Below are positions 42,313 through 51,362 of a stretch of DNA of 64,000 nt, in pieces. The stretch spans positions 1 through 64,000 of the forward strand of contig NZ_JABWRB020000008.1 in the NCBI RefSeq assembly GCF_014268745.2, in the 5' to 3' direction. Numbering within the stretch: position 1 is the first letter of the stretch; every line of letters starts with the position of its first letter. The notes below the pieces were generated by a model. The model searched no databases and had not been told where the DNA came from. It saw only the letters and a program-made list of their open reading frames with translations. A program made the position numbers and the translations under genes. Source of the stretch: Pseudomonas zanjanensis (GTDB lineage Bacteria; Pseudomonadota; Gammaproteobacteria; Pseudomonadales; Pseudomonadaceae).

Positions 42313-43785
42313 TTACACGCCATTCGATGGACCAAAGCCTCGACGCAGATCGCCTTCGCGCGCCAGGAAGCGCCCTTCCCGGCGGCCATTCGCCTGGCCG
42401 TCGCGATAGCTCAGGGCACCGTTGACCCACACACCCTCAATGCCTTCGGCCGCCCGCTGAGGTTCATTGAAATCGGCGACGTCACGAATGGTGTGGGGAT
42501 TGAACAACACCAGGTCCGCCCAATGACCTTCACGGATTTCACCCCGGTGCTTGAGGCCGAAACGCGCTGAGGAAAGGCCAGTCATTTTGTGCACGGCGGT
42601 GTGCAACGGGAAAAGCCCGACGTCACGACTGAAATGTCCCAGCACCCGTGGGAAAGCGCCCCACAAGCGAGGATGGGGAAACGGATCTTCGGGCAAACCG
42701 TCAGAGCCGACCATGGACAACGGATGGGCGAGGATCCGTCGTACGTCGCCTTCATCCATGCCGTAGTACACCGCGCCTGCCGGTTGCAGGCGCCGCGCCG
42801 CCTCCAACAGCGACACCTCCCAATCGCGTGCGATGTCGATAAGGTCACGTCCGCCCATCGACGGGTGCGGTGTCGACCAGGTGATGGTGATGCGATGGGC
42901 ATCGGTCACTTGCTTGAGGTCCAAGGTCGAGGAGCTGGCCGCGTAGGGGTAGCAGTCGCAACCGACCGGATGGGTTTTCGCCGCGTTTTCCAACGCCGCG
43001 AGCACCTGCGGGCTTCGTCCCCAATTGCCGGCGCCCGCGCATTTGAGGTGGGAAATGATCACCGGACTCTGCGCATGACGGCCGATCTGGAACGCCTCGT
43101 CCATGGCTTCGAGCACCGGTTCGAATTCGCTGCGCAGGTGGGTGGTGTAGACCGCGCCGAATGCGCTCAATTCTTCGGTCAGTTGCATGACTTCGTCGGT
43201 GGACGCTGCAAAGGCGTTGGCGTAGGCCAGGCCGGTGGACAACCCTAAGGCACCGGCCTCCAGACTTTCGCGCAATTGCCGACGCATGGCGGCGATTTCT
43301 CCTACCGAGGCCGTGCGCAACAAATCGTCCATGTGGTTGCTGCGCAACGCTGTGTGCCCGACCAACGCAGCCACGTTGACCGCTGGTGTCGCCGCTTCTA
43401 CCGCTACGCGATAATCGGCAAAGCGTGGGTAGGCAAACGCCTGGGCCGTGCCGAGCAGGTTCATCGGGTCTGGCGGATCGCCCCGCAGGCTCACCGGCGC
43501 GGCGCTGATGCCGCAGTTGCCAACGATCACGGTGGTCACGCCCTGGCTGAGCTTGGGCAGCATCTGCGGTTGGCGAATGACCACCGTATCGTCGTGGGTG
43601 TGCACATCGATGAAGCCTGGCGCCAGCACGCGGCCGGCGGCGTCGATGTCTTCCATGGCCCGGGCATCGCGCAGTTCGCCGATGCGTTGGATGCGACCGC
43701 CGTGGATCGCTACGTCGGCGTGGTAGCCGGGCGTGTCGCTGCCGTCGATGACCAGCGCATTGCGGATAAGCGTGTCGTACAGCAT
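42313..43785 (-). CDS. N-acyl-D-amino-acid deacylase (D-aminoacylase)
   Basis: A 490-residue amidohydrolase that releases free D-amino acids from N-acyl-D-amino acids. Visible motifs are the metal-binding HTHDD loop (about 62-66, GFIDVHTHDD), the conserved Cys in VGNCGISAAP, the HLRSEFEPVLEAMDEA and ISHLKCAG segments that supply metal ligands, GCDCYPY, and the catalytic Asp in MVGSDGLP. The frame stays open upstream to 44073, but that stretch is the shadow of the RpiR gene; ATG 43785 lies one base after the RpiR stop (TGACATG). It ends the operon gntP-rpiR-deacylase. Confidence 0.88.
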   Translation of the reverse strand: MLYDTLIRNALVIDGSDTPGYHADVAIHGGRIQRIGELRDARAMEDIDAAGRVLAPGFIDVHTHDDTVVIRQPQMLPKLSQGVTTVIVGNCGISAAPVSLRGDPPDPMNLLGTAQAFAYPRFADYRVAVEAATPAVNVAALVGHTALRSNHMDDLLRTASVGEIAAMRRQLRESLEAGALGLSTGLAYANAFAASTDEVMQLTEELSAFGAVYTTHLRSEFEPVLEAMDEAFQIGRHAQSPVIISHLKCAGAGNWGRSPQVLAALENAAKTHPVGCDCYPYAASSSTLDLKQVTDAHRITITWSTPHPSMGGRDLIDIARDWEVSLLEAARRLQPAGAVYYGMDEGDVRRILAHPLSMVGSDGLPEDPFPHPRLWGAFPRVLGHFSRDVGLFPLHTAVHKMTGLSSARFGLKHRGEIREGHWADLVLFNPHTIRDVADFNEPQRAAEGIEGVWVNGALSYRDGQANGRREGRFLAREGDLRRGFGPSNGV

Positions 43786-43786
43786 G

Positions 43787-44647
43787 TCAGTCTCCCAGCG
43801 GCAAATGATCGTCGCCACCGCGGTAATCGTCCAGGGCGAGTTTGACTCGCCGCAGGCGCTCTTGATTGTCTTCGGGGTGGGCCAGCGCCAGCTCGGTGGC
43901 GAGCACGTCGATGGCCAGCAGCATCCCGTAGCGCGCCGCCGTGGGTTTGTAGATGAAGGAAGTCTCGGCGCTTTGCAGGGGCAGCACGCAATCGGCCACT
44001 TCGGCCAGTGGCGAGTCGGCGCGGGTGATGGCGAGGATCGCCGCACCGTAGCCGCGGGCCAGTTCAACCGCACTCAACAGCTCCGGCGTGATACCGGTCA
44101 GTGAGCAGGCGATGACCAGATGCTGGTCGCTCAGCGAGGTGGCGGTGATGCGCATCATCACCGGGTCGCGGCAGGCGGCAATCGGGTAGCCAAAACGCAC
44201 CAGCCGCACTTGCAACTCCTCGCCGCACAGCGCCGACCAGCCACCCAGGCCGAACGCATGGATCATCCGTGCCTTGCCGATCATCCTCACGGCATCGCCA
44301 AACCGCGACTCTTCGAACCCTGACAGATGTTGGCGCAGGGTCGCTTCGATATCGCCGACGATCTGTCCATAAAACGCCGACTGCTCCGGCGCGCCGGCCG
44401 GGTCGAGGAAACGGCTGCCGACGCCGCTGGCCTGGGCCAGTTGCAGGCGTAGGTCTCGCAGGTCTCGGCAACCGACGGTGCGGGCGAAGCGCGACAAGGT
44501 GGCGCTGCTGACTTCCGCCCGTTGGGCCAGTTCATCGAGGCTGGCGGAGGCTGCGAAGCCTACGTCTTCGAGCATCAGCCGGGCGATTCTTCCTTCGCCG
44601 GCGCTGAAGGAATCCTGACGGGCACGGATCTGGTAGAGGATGTCCAT
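43787..44647 (-). CDS. RpiR/MurR-family regulator with SIS domain
   Basis: A 286-residue regulator with an N-terminal HTH (about 1-80; DELAQRAEVSSATLSRFARTVGC) and a C-terminal SIS sugar-isomerase-like sensing domain (about 125-255; FGLGGWSALCGEEL, IACSLTGITPELLSAV). Family members bind phosphorylated sugars or muropeptide-like ligands. Placement between a GntP permease and a D-aminoacylase suggests control of D-amino acid derivative uptake and use. Its own stop is one base from the deacylase start. Candidate operators lie upstream of gntP. Confidence 0.85.
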   Translation of the reverse strand: MDILYQIRARQDSFSAGEGRIARLMLEDVGFAASASLDELAQRAEVSSATLSRFARTVGCRDLRDLRLQLAQASGVGSRFLDPAGAPEQSAFYGQIVGDIEATLRQHLSGFEESRFGDAVRMIGKARMIHAFGLGGWSALCGEELQVRLVRFGYPIAACRDPVMMRITATSLSDQHLVIACSLTGITPELLSAVELARGYGAAILAITRADSPLAEVADCVLPLQSAETSFIYKPTAARYGMLLAIDVLATELALAHPEDNQERLRRVKLALDDYRGGDDHLPLGD

Positions 44648-44668
44648 GACGGCTCCTTGCAGTGGCGG

Positions 44669-46018
44669 TCAAAGCACGCGCGCAAGCCCGAGGGTCAGGG
44701 CGAACGCGACCAGGGATATCAGTGTTTCAAGCACCGTCCAGGTCTTGAAGGTCTGCGTGACGGTCATATTGAAGTATTCCTTGATCAGCCAGAAGCCGCC
44801 GTCGTTGACGTGGGAAAAGATAACCGACCCGGCGCCGGTCGCCAGCACCAGCAGCTCGGGATGGGGATAACCCAGGCCAATCGCCACCGGCGCAACGATC
44901 CCCGAGGCCGTGGTCATCGCCACCGTGGCCGAACCCGTGGCAACCCGCATCAGCGCAGCGAACAGCCAGCCCATGACCAGCGGTGACAACTGGAATTCCT
45001 CGGCCAGGCCGACGATCTGCTGCGTGACCCCGGCGTCCACCAGGATCCGGTTCAAACCACCACCGGCGCCCACCAGCAAGGTGATGCTGGCGGTCGGCGC
45101 CAGGCATTCGTTGGTGAACTTGAGGATCGATTCGCGGTTGAATCCCTGGGCCAGGCCGAGGGTCCAGAAACTGAGGATGGTCGCCAACAGCAAGGCGATC
45201 ACCGAGTTGCCGATGAACAGCAGGAACTGGTTGAAACCGCTGCCCGGCGTGGAGATGAGGTTGGCCCAGCCGCCGATCAACATCAGGATCACCGGCAGCA
45301 GGATGGTCCCCAATGTCACGCCGAAACCCGGCAGCTTGGCCCGCGGTTCACGGTCGAGGAATTGTCGCTCCAGCGGATTTTCGGCCGGCAGCTGGATGCG
45401 CGGCACGATGAATTTGGCGTACAGCGGGCCGGCGATAATCGCGGTGGGAATGCCGATCAGGATCGCGTACAGCAAGGTCTGCCCCACCGAAGCCTGGAAC
45501 GCCTGCACCGCCAGCATCGCCGCCGGATGCGGCGGCACTAGCGCATGGACCACCGAAAGCCCGGCGACCATCGGCAGCCCCACCATCAGGATCGACACGC
45601 CCACACGCCGGGCGATAGTGAATGCGATGGGCACCAGCAGCACAAAACCGACCTCGAAGAACAACGGCAACCCCACGAGGAAGGCAATGCACACCATCGC
45701 CCAGTGGGCGTTGCGCTCGCCGAAACGTTCGATCAACGTCTGCGCCATGCGCTCGGCCCCGCCGGACTCGGCCATCATCTTGCCGAGCATGGTGCCCAGG
45801 GCCACCACCAGCGCGATGTGCCCCAGCGTCTTGCCGACACCCGCCTCGTACGCCCCCACCACACCCGACGGCGGCATCCCGGCCAGCAACGCCAGGCCAA
45901 TGGAGACCAGGGTAATCACGATGAACGGATTGAGCCGGTAGCGCGCGATCAGGACGATCAGCGCGATGATAGCGATGGCCGCGTAGACCAATAGCCAATA
46001 ACCGAAAGCAGGTGCCAT
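44669..46018 (-). CDS. GntP-family permease
   Basis: A 449-residue inner-membrane proton symporter of the gluconate permease family, with roughly 12-14 hydrophobic helices and the family segments TLGHIALVVALGTMLGKMMAESGG and VGAGGGLNRILVDAGV. Related proteins import gluconate, other sugar acids or D-serine. As first gene of the D-aminoacylase operon it probably imports N-acyl-D-amino acids or D-amino acids; that is context inference. 21 bp separate it from rpiR. Confidence 0.87.
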   Translation of the reverse strand: MAPAFGYWLLVYAAIAIIALIVLIARYRLNPFIVITLVSIGLALLAGMPPSGVVGAYEAGVGKTLGHIALVVALGTMLGKMMAESGGAERMAQTLIERFGERNAHWAMVCIAFLVGLPLFFEVGFVLLVPIAFTIARRVGVSILMVGLPMVAGLSVVHALVPPHPAAMLAVQAFQASVGQTLLYAILIGIPTAIIAGPLYAKFIVPRIQLPAENPLERQFLDREPRAKLPGFGVTLGTILLPVILMLIGGWANLISTPGSGFNQFLLFIGNSVIALLLATILSFWTLGLAQGFNRESILKFTNECLAPTASITLLVGAGGGLNRILVDAGVTQQIVGLAEEFQLSPLVMGWLFAALMRVATGSATVAMTTASGIVAPVAIGLGYPHPELLVLATGAGSVIFSHVNDGGFWLIKEYFNMTVTQTFKTWTVLETLISLVAFALTLGLARVL

Positions 46019-46097
46019 GCGTTACTCCTCGAATGGGGTCACGTCGATGTGTTGTGAAACTCATAAATCATTTCGACGACGAATCTTCAAACCCGTT

Positions 46098-46184
46098 GAA
46101 AGTAATTTTCGCGCAGAGGTAAAACTTGTCGCTGACGGACAACGCGACACGGCGTTGATGAAAATCCGGCGCAAGATTTTCATC
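46098..46184 (-). promoter_or_regulatory. Candidate operators upstream of the gntP operon
   Basis: Three inverted repeats cluster 80-165 bp upstream of the gntP start: GAAA-gtaat-TTTC (46098-46110), TTGTC-N7-GACAA (46126-46142, like RpiR/HexR-type TTGT...ACAA sites) and a perfect 10-bp pair GATGAAAATC-N8-GATTTTCATC (46157-46184). The last could also be a hairpin next to the REP element. Which one the RpiR protein binds cannot be told. Confidence 0.4.
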
Positions 46185-46189
46185 GTCCC

Positions 46190-46321
46190 TGTGGCGAGGG
46201 GATTTATCCCCGCTGGGCTGCGAAGCGGCCCTAAACCAACAGCCTCAGTTTTACTGACACAACGAGTTGCCTGGTTTGGGGCTGCTGCGCAGCCCAACGG
46301 GGATAAATCCCCTCGCCACAG
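46190..46321. repeat. REP pair, GTGGCGAGGGGATTTATCC family
   Basis: Inverted arms TGTGGCGAGGGGATTTATCC and its partner ending at 46321, with internal GGGCTGCGAAGCGGCCC-type hairpins. This is a third REP sub-family within the window. The flanking gap to 46420 shows no gene. Confidence 0.85.
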
Positions 46322-46420
46322 ACGGCTGGCCGCCCCGCACTCAATTCCGTACCATCCGCACCTGCTTTTTGCACCACTCCCCGGCAGCCGACGGTCCACC
46401 GGCGCCCAGTCAGGTAAATC

Positions 46421-47866
46421 ATGAAACCAGCACGTCTTCGCGCCGACGCCCTCGCCGGCCTCACCACCTCTTTCGCCTTGCTCCCAGAGTGCATCGCCTT
46501 CGCCCTGGTGGCCCACCTCAATCCGCTGATGGGGCTGTACGGCGCGTTCATCCTCTGTACGCTGACCGCGTTATTCGGCGGTCGCCCCGGGATGGTGTCA
46601 GGCGCGGCGGGGTCGATGGCCGTGGTGATCGTCGCGCTGGTGGTGCAGCACGGGGTGCAGTACCTGTTGGCGACCGTGCTGCTGGGCGGGTTGATCATGA
46701 TGGCGTTCGGGCTGTTGCGGCTGGGCAAGCTGGTGCGCATGGTGCCGCACCCGGTGATGCTTGGTTTCGTCAATGGCTTGGCCATTGTGATTGCGCTGGC
46801 GCAACTGGAGCATTTCAAGAATGACGGCGTCTGGCTGAGCGGCACCCCGCTCTATCTGATGGCCGGGCTGGTGGCGTTGACCATGGCCATCGTCTACCTG
46901 TTGCCGCGCCTGACCCGTAGCGTACCGCCGGCCTTGGTGGCGATCCTCGGCGTTGGCCTGGCGGTTTATCTGCTCGGTCTGCCGACCCGGACCCTGGGTG
47001 ACATGGCCCACATCGCCGGCGGCTTGCCGACGTTTGCCCTGCCGGACATTCCCTGGAACCTGGAAACCCTGCAAATCGTCGCGCCCTATGCGGTGATCAT
47101 GGCGATGGTCGGTTTGCTGGAAACCCTGCTGACCCTGAACCTGACCGATGAAATCACCGAGAGCCGCGGCTACCCGGATCGTGAGTGCGTGGCATTGGGC
47201 GCGGCCAACATGGCCTCTGGATTGCTGGGCGGCATGGGCGGTTGCGCCATGATCGGCCAGACGATGATCAACCTCAGTTCCGGCGGACGCGGGCGGTTAT
47301 CGGGCGTGGTGGCCGGGGTGATGGTGTTGCTGTTCGTGTTGTTCCTGTCGCCGTTGATCGAGCGCATTCCGCTGGCGGCGTTGGTGGGCGTGATGTTCGT
47401 GGTGGCGCAGCAGACGTTCGCCTGGGCCTCGTTGCGGGTGGTCAACAAAGTGCCGGCCAACGATGTGCTGGTCATCATCGCAGTGACGGTCATCACGGTG
47501 TTCACCGACCTGGCCGTGGCCGTGCTCTGCGGGATCATCATCGCGGCGCTCAACTTCGCCTGGCAACAGGCCCGGGAGCTGTATGCCGACACCCATGAGG
47601 AGTCCGACGGCAGCAAGCTGTATCGCCTGCACGGCACGCTGTTTTTCGCCTCGTCGACGCCGTTTCTCAACCAGTTCGACCCGGCCAACGACCCGGCCCT
47701 GGTGACCCTCGATTGCCGTCACTTGCGCTTCGTCGACTACTCGGCCGTCGCCGCGCTCAAGACCTTGCGTGAGCGCTACAGCAAAGCGGGCAAGCACCTG
47801 CGCGTGTATCACCTGTCCGAGCGCTGCAAACAAATGCTCAAGCGCGCGGGCGTGCAGCACGACTGA
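46421..47866 (+). CDS. SulP/SLC26-family anion transporter with STAS domain
   Basis: A 481-residue inner-membrane transporter. The N-terminal SulP signature is clear (LAGLTTSFALLPECIAFALV, then PLMGLYGAF), about 10-14 hydrophobic helices follow, and the C-terminal part (about 400-475; LVTLDCRHLRFVDYSAVAAL) is a cytoplasmic STAS domain. Family members move sulfate, bicarbonate, C4-dicarboxylates or other anions; substrate not determinable. ATG 46421 begins right after the REP element. It is monocistronic and followed by another REP pair. Confidence 0.87.
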   Translation: MKPARLRADALAGLTTSFALLPECIAFALVAHLNPLMGLYGAFILCTLTALFGGRPGMVSGAAGSMAVVIVALVVQHGVQYLLATVLLGGLIMMAFGLLRLGKLVRMVPHPVMLGFVNGLAIVIALAQLEHFKNDGVWLSGTPLYLMAGLVALTMAIVYLLPRLTRSVPPALVAILGVGLAVYLLGLPTRTLGDMAHIAGGLPTFALPDIPWNLETLQIVAPYAVIMAMVGLLETLLTLNLTDEITESRGYPDRECVALGAANMASGLLGGMGGCAMIGQTMINLSSGGRGRLSGVVAGVMVLLFVLFLSPLIERIPLAALVGVMFVVAQQTFAWASLRVVNKVPANDVLVIIAVTVITVFTDLAVAVLCGIIIAALNFAWQQARELYADTHEESDGSKLYRLHGTLFFASSTPFLNQFDPANDPALVTLDCRHLRFVDYSAVAALKTLRERYSKAGKHLRVYHLSERCKQMLKRAGVQHD

Positions 47867-47925
47867 AGCAACACCCACAGGGGGTTATAGGACTGATGAA
47901 GATAGAGTGATCACTGGCGATCAAA

Positions 47926-48015
47926 TGTGGGAGCGGGCTTGCTCGCGAATGCGGTGTGTCAGTCTGCGCCAATGTTGCCTGACACACCGCTTTCGCGAGC
48001 AAGCCCGCTCCCACA
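47926..48015. repeat. REP pair, TGTGGGAGCGGGC family
   Basis: Arms TGTGGGAGCGGGCTTGCTCG and inverse, ending at 48015, with a spacer that itself pairs (GCGGTGTGTCAG/CTGACACACCGC). Confidence 0.85.
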
Positions 48016-48037
48016 GGTCCGATGTTTTACTGACGGA

Positions 48038-48130
48038 TCACACCATCTCTTCAAGAATCCATGCCACCACCGACGTCCGCTTCGGTGCCCACCCCAGCCG
48101 CTCACGGGCGTTGTTGCCGCGCACACTCAT
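48038..48130 (-). pseudogene. 3' fragment of an NAD-dependent epimerase/dehydratase gene
   Basis: Minus-strand codons read VRGNNARERLGWAPKRTSVV, AWILEEMV and a TGA at 48038-48040. This is the standard C-terminal end of extended SDR epimerases/dehydratases. No upstream part of the gene is present: the frame begins next to the LysR 3' end. It is a relic left by deletion. Confidence 0.65.
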
Positions 48131-48162
48131 TGCCCAAATCACTCATGTCTTGAAGTCACGAA

Positions 48163-49080
48163 TCAACCCTTGAACTCCCGCGAGGCGTAGTCGGCGAGCT
48201 TGCCCTGGATGAAGTCCAGGAAACACTGGATCCGCAGGGCCAGTTGCGAATTGCGGTAGTACACCGCGTTGATCGGCTGGCGGTAGCCGCTGTTGGCATC
48301 GGCCAGCAGCACCTTCAGCCGGCCGGCGTGAATGTCGTCGCGGGTCATGAAGTCTGACAGGCAGGCAATGCCCTGTCCTTGCAGCGCCAAGTGACGCACG
48401 GTCTCGCCGCTGGACGCGCTGATGGCTGGCTGGATCGCCCAGCGATCACCGTGCGGGTGACGCAGCGGCCACTGGTTGAGGCCATCGTTCTGGGCAAACC
48501 CCAGCAGCGCATGCTCCGACAGTTCGGCAACGCTTGTGGGAGTGCCGTGCTGCTTCAAATAGGCCGGGCTGGCGAGGATGTGCAACGGGCTGCAACCCAG
48601 GGAGCGGGCGTGGAGCGTCGAGTCGATAAGGGTGCCGATGCGGATGGCGATGTCAGTGCTTTGCTCCAACAGGTCGATGATCAGGTCGTTGCTGTTGAGT
48701 TCGAGCTGGATGCCTGGGTAAAGGCGGCGGAATTCTTCGATGTGCGGCACGATGGCGTGCAGCATGAACGGCGAGGCCGCGTTGATCCGCAAGCGTCCTG
48801 AAGGATTTTTCTGGCGAGACGACAGGCGCTCTTCCAGCTCATCCATCTGGTCGAGGATGCCTTTGGCCTGTTCGAAGAAATACTTGCCCTCTTCGGTGAG
48901 GTCCATGCGCCGCGTGGTGCGGTTGATCAGCGTGGTATCGAGCTTGGCCTCCAGCCGCGACAACGTGCGGCTGACCGCCGACGGCGTCTGCCCGACTTGC
49001 TCGGCGGCGGCGGAGATGGATCCGCATTCGATCACGCAGACGAAAATCTGCAACTCGTCGGATCTGGCTTTCACAGACAT
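48163..49080 (-). CDS. LysR-family regulator
   Basis: A 305-residue LysR-type regulator with HTH (ISAAAEQVGQTPSAVSRTLS) and an effector domain (SGRLRINAASPFMLHAIVPH). The longer frame to 49227 is an artefact: its N-terminal residues are translated from a REP element. ATG 49080, giving MSVKARSDELQIFVCVIE, is the real start. It lies on the same strand as, and after, mdaB, separated by a REP pair, and next to an epimerase relic that may have been its former target. Present target unknown. Confidence 0.82.
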   Translation of the reverse strand: MSVKARSDELQIFVCVIECGSISAAAEQVGQTPSAVSRTLSRLEAKLDTTLINRTTRRMDLTEEGKYFFEQAKGILDQMDELEERLSSRQKNPSGRLRINAASPFMLHAIVPHIEEFRRLYPGIQLELNSNDLIIDLLEQSTDIAIRIGTLIDSTLHARSLGCSPLHILASPAYLKQHGTPTSVAELSEHALLGFAQNDGLNQWPLRHPHGDRWAIQPAISASSGETVRHLALQGQGIACLSDFMTRDDIHAGRLKVLLADANSGYRQPINAVYYRNSQLALRIQCFLDFIQGKLADYASREFKG

Positions 49081-49118
49081 CCTCTCGTGGAATGCACATC
49101 CGGTGTGAAGGATGCTTT

Positions 49119-49228
49119 TGTGGCGAGGGAGCTTGCTCCCGCTCGGCCGGGCCGGCGCTCCAGCGCGCAGCGGCCGCTTTTTGGGGGGGCTGCTGCGCAG
49201 CCCAGCGGGAGCAAGCTCCCTCGCCACA
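49119..49228. repeat. REP pair between mdaB and the LysR gene
   Basis: TGTGGCGAGGGAGCTTGCTC and its inverse ending at 49228, with a GC-rich spacer containing GCTGCGCAGC. It extends the apparent reading frame of the LysR gene by about 49 codons. Confidence 0.85.
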
Positions 49229-49286
49229 GAAGCCCGCTCGCCTTGGGTGCAGGATTGCGTTCGGGTAAGTCCCGATAGTATCTGGA

Positions 49287-49877
49287 TTACCGCGAAAGGC
49301 CGAACACCTCGATCAAATGCCGCTCATACCGCGCCACATCTTCTTCGATGTTCGGGCGCTTCATCACATCCACGCACAGGAAGGTCGGCAGGCCGGTCAT
49401 GCCGAGGAATTGATTGGCCTTGTGGAACGGGAAGTACACCGCGTCCACACCCTTGGCTTCGAAGAAATCGCTCGGGTCGTCGAAGGCTTGCTGCGGGGCG
49501 TTCCAGGTCAGCGACAACATGTACTGCTTGCCTTGGATCAGGCCGCCGCTGCCGTATTTCTGTGAGGCATCGGAACGGGTCCGACCGTCACTGGCGTAAA
49601 GGCTGCCGTGGCCTTCGGTGAAGACTTCGTCGATGTACTTCTTCACGGTCCACGGCGCGCCCATCCACCAACCTGGCATCTGGTAAATGATCACGTCGGC
49701 CCAGAGGAACTTGGCGACTTCCTCCTGGAGGTCGTAGCCGCCATCGATGAAAGTGGTTTTCACATCAAACCCGCCACGGTCCAGCACGCTGAGCGCCGTC
49801 TCGTGGAGGGTGGCGTTGTAGCGACCGTCGGAATGGGCGAATTGTTTGCCGCCGTTGAGCAACAGGATTTTTTTCAT
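49287..49877 (-). CDS. mdaB: NAD(P)H quinone oxidoreductase, MdaB family
   Basis: A 196-residue flavodoxin-like FAD enzyme that reduces quinones by two electrons. Family marks are KKILLLNGGKQFAHSDGRYN, DVIIYQMPGWWMGAPW and KKYIDEVFTEGHGSLY. ATG 49877 is taken over an upstream in-frame codon at 49889 because MKKILLLNGG is the usual MdaB start. It is divergent from the ygiN-like gene at 50079. In Escherichia coli mdaB and ygiN are adjacent and their products form a quinone redox pair, so the association here is conserved. Confidence 0.85.
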   Translation of the reverse strand: MKKILLLNGGKQFAHSDGRYNATLHETALSVLDRGGFDVKTTFIDGGYDLQEEVAKFLWADVIIYQMPGWWMGAPWTVKKYIDEVFTEGHGSLYASDGRTRSDASQKYGSGGLIQGKQYMLSLTWNAPQQAFDDPSDFFEAKGVDAVYFPFHKANQFLGMTGLPTFLCVDVMKRPNIEEDVARYERHLIEVFGLSR

Positions 49878-50078
49878 GGTGAGCCTCATCGGGTTCCACG
49901 GCGGGGGCCGTTGGCTGGCCGCCGCATGGAAAGATTGAAATTGATGGCGGCAGAGTACCGACGAGCTTCGCGCGGAATAAGCACCGCAACGGCAAAAGTG
50001 ATTTGACCTATACGCAAGAATGAACGGTCGATTGTTGCCGTAAGCTTCGGCACTTCTTTTATTTCAGGAGCCCTCTCC

Positions 50079-50393
50079 ATGAGCGAACTGCACGGTTTCA
50101 TCCTGCACGCCAAGACCCGCCCGGAAAAAGCCGAGGCCTTCGAGGCGCTGTTCCGCGCCTACGTCGAACCAAGCCGTGCCGAGCCCGGCTGCATCGAATA
50201 TCACATGCTGCGGGACCAACAGGATCCAACGCTGTTTATCTTCTATGAGATCTGGGCATCCCAGGCACACCTGGAGGTGCATTCGAACCTGCCGCATATG
50301 AAGCAGTTCTTCGAGCGACGCATGGACTATCTGGAGCGCGACTTCGACATCCGTCGCGTCGACATGCTCAGCCCGTCCTCGGCTAGCCGCTGA
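50079..50393 (+). CDS. ygiN: Antibiotic biosynthesis monooxygenase (ABM) domain protein, YgiN-like
   Basis: A 104-residue ferredoxin-like ABM-fold protein, expected to be a dimeric cytoplasmic quinol monooxygenase. The pattern FILHAKTRPEKAEAFEALF, EPGCIEYHMLRDQQDP, FIFYEIWASQAHLEVHSNLP and HMKQFF is typical. A CAGGAG precedes ATG 50079. Divergent from mdaB. Its last 11 bases overlap the convergent TauE-type gene. Confidence 0.82.
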   Translation: MSELHGFILHAKTRPEKAEAFEALFRAYVEPSRAEPGCIEYHMLRDQQDPTLFIFYEIWASQAHLEVHSNLPHMKQFFERRMDYLERDFDIRRVDMLSPSSASR

Positions 50394-51147
50394 CCAGCAG
50401 ATGGCCGCCGAGCACACCGAGGCCGATGAAAAATACCCGTTTGAACAACACGGCGCTGATCCGCTGGCGCAGCCATTGCCCCAGCCACATCCCCAGCAGC
50501 GCCGGGGCCAGCGCCAGCAACGAAGCGCTCAATTCGCCCCCGCCCAGCTCGCCGCGCCACAACAGGCCGGCGGCCAGGGCCAGGGTCGAAACGGTGAATG
50601 ACAGGCCCAGGGCCTGCACCAGTTCATCCTTGCTCAAGCCCAGCGCTTGCAGATAAGGCACTGCCGGAATGACGAACACACCGGTAGCGGAAGTGACGAG
50701 GCCAGTCAGCAACCCGCAGAGCGGAGCGATCCACGGCTCGGCATCGGGACCGACCCGCAACGTTGGCAGCCACAGGCCGCTCAGCGCATACAGCACCAAC
50801 GCCCCGCCCAAGGCCCGCACCACCCAGGCCCCGCCTGTCATGCCGATCCACAGCGTACCGAGCCCGGTGCCAATAAAAATCGCGAGTAACAGCGGCCACA
50901 AGCGCCGGATCAATGTTTGCAGATGGCCACCGAACGCCAGTTGCCAAAGATTGGTCAGGGTCGCCGGAATGATCAGCAGCGCCGCAGCCTGCGCCGGCGC
51001 CATAGCCAGACCGAGCAAGCCCATGGAGATGGTCGGCAGGCCGAGGCCGATCACGCCCTTGATGGTGCCGGCCAGCAGGAAGGTGCCGATGACCAGTAAG
51101 GAAAGGGCCAGGCCTAGGTTTTGATAGAAAGCAATGAGTGTGTTCAT
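50383..51147 (-). CDS. TauE/SafE-type sulfite exporter family membrane protein
   Basis: A 254-residue inner-membrane protein with about eight hydrophobic helices and the family repeats GTFLLAGTIKGVIGLGLPTIS and GLLTGLVTSATGVFVIPAVP. Such proteins export or exchange sulfite, sulfoacetate or other organosulfur/carboxylate anions. The substrate is unknown. The 3' end overlaps ygiN by 11 bp in convergent orientation. It is divergent from the LysR gene at 51363, which may control it. Confidence 0.82.
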   Translation of the reverse strand: MNTLIAFYQNLGLALSLLVIGTFLLAGTIKGVIGLGLPTISMGLLGLAMAPAQAAALLIIPATLTNLWQLAFGGHLQTLIRRLWPLLLAIFIGTGLGTLWIGMTGGAWVVRALGGALVLYALSGLWLPTLRVGPDAEPWIAPLCGLLTGLVTSATGVFVIPAVPYLQALGLSKDELVQALGLSFTVSTLALAAGLLWRGELGGGELSASLLALAPALLGMWLGQWLRQRISAVLFKRVFFIGLGVLGGHLLVSG

Positions 51148-51248
51148 GGGGCTATCGTGCGCCCCGGGGCTTGGCTTGAAAATCTGCCATATACTGAGGG
51201 TGCCTCTCTTTCAGCAAGAGGCTGGAAATTTTGTGCATGCTACTGGCG

Positions 51249-51319
51249 GCTTCGCGAGCAAGCCCGCTCCCACAGTTTGAAATGCATTCTCCCTGTGGGA
51301 GCGGGCTTGCTCGCGAAGG
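51249..51319. repeat. REP pair in reversed (outward) orientation
   Basis: Here the order is TTCGCGAGCAAGCCCGCTCC first and TGTGGGAGCGGGCTTGCTCG second, opposite to the pairs at 26671 and 47926. It lies between the TauE-type gene and the LysR gene. Confidence 0.82.
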
Positions 51320-51362
51320 CGGCACACCAAACACCGCAGCACTTGAGACAGGATTCCCGCCC

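Noticed and set aside
49081..49227. N-terminal extension of the LysR protein
   Set aside because: Encoded by a REP element (MARELAPAG...), a known artefact in Pseudomonas; a good start exists at 49080.
51231..51362. N-terminal extension of the second LysR protein
   Set aside because: It also translates a REP pair; ATG 51363 gives the normal LysR start.
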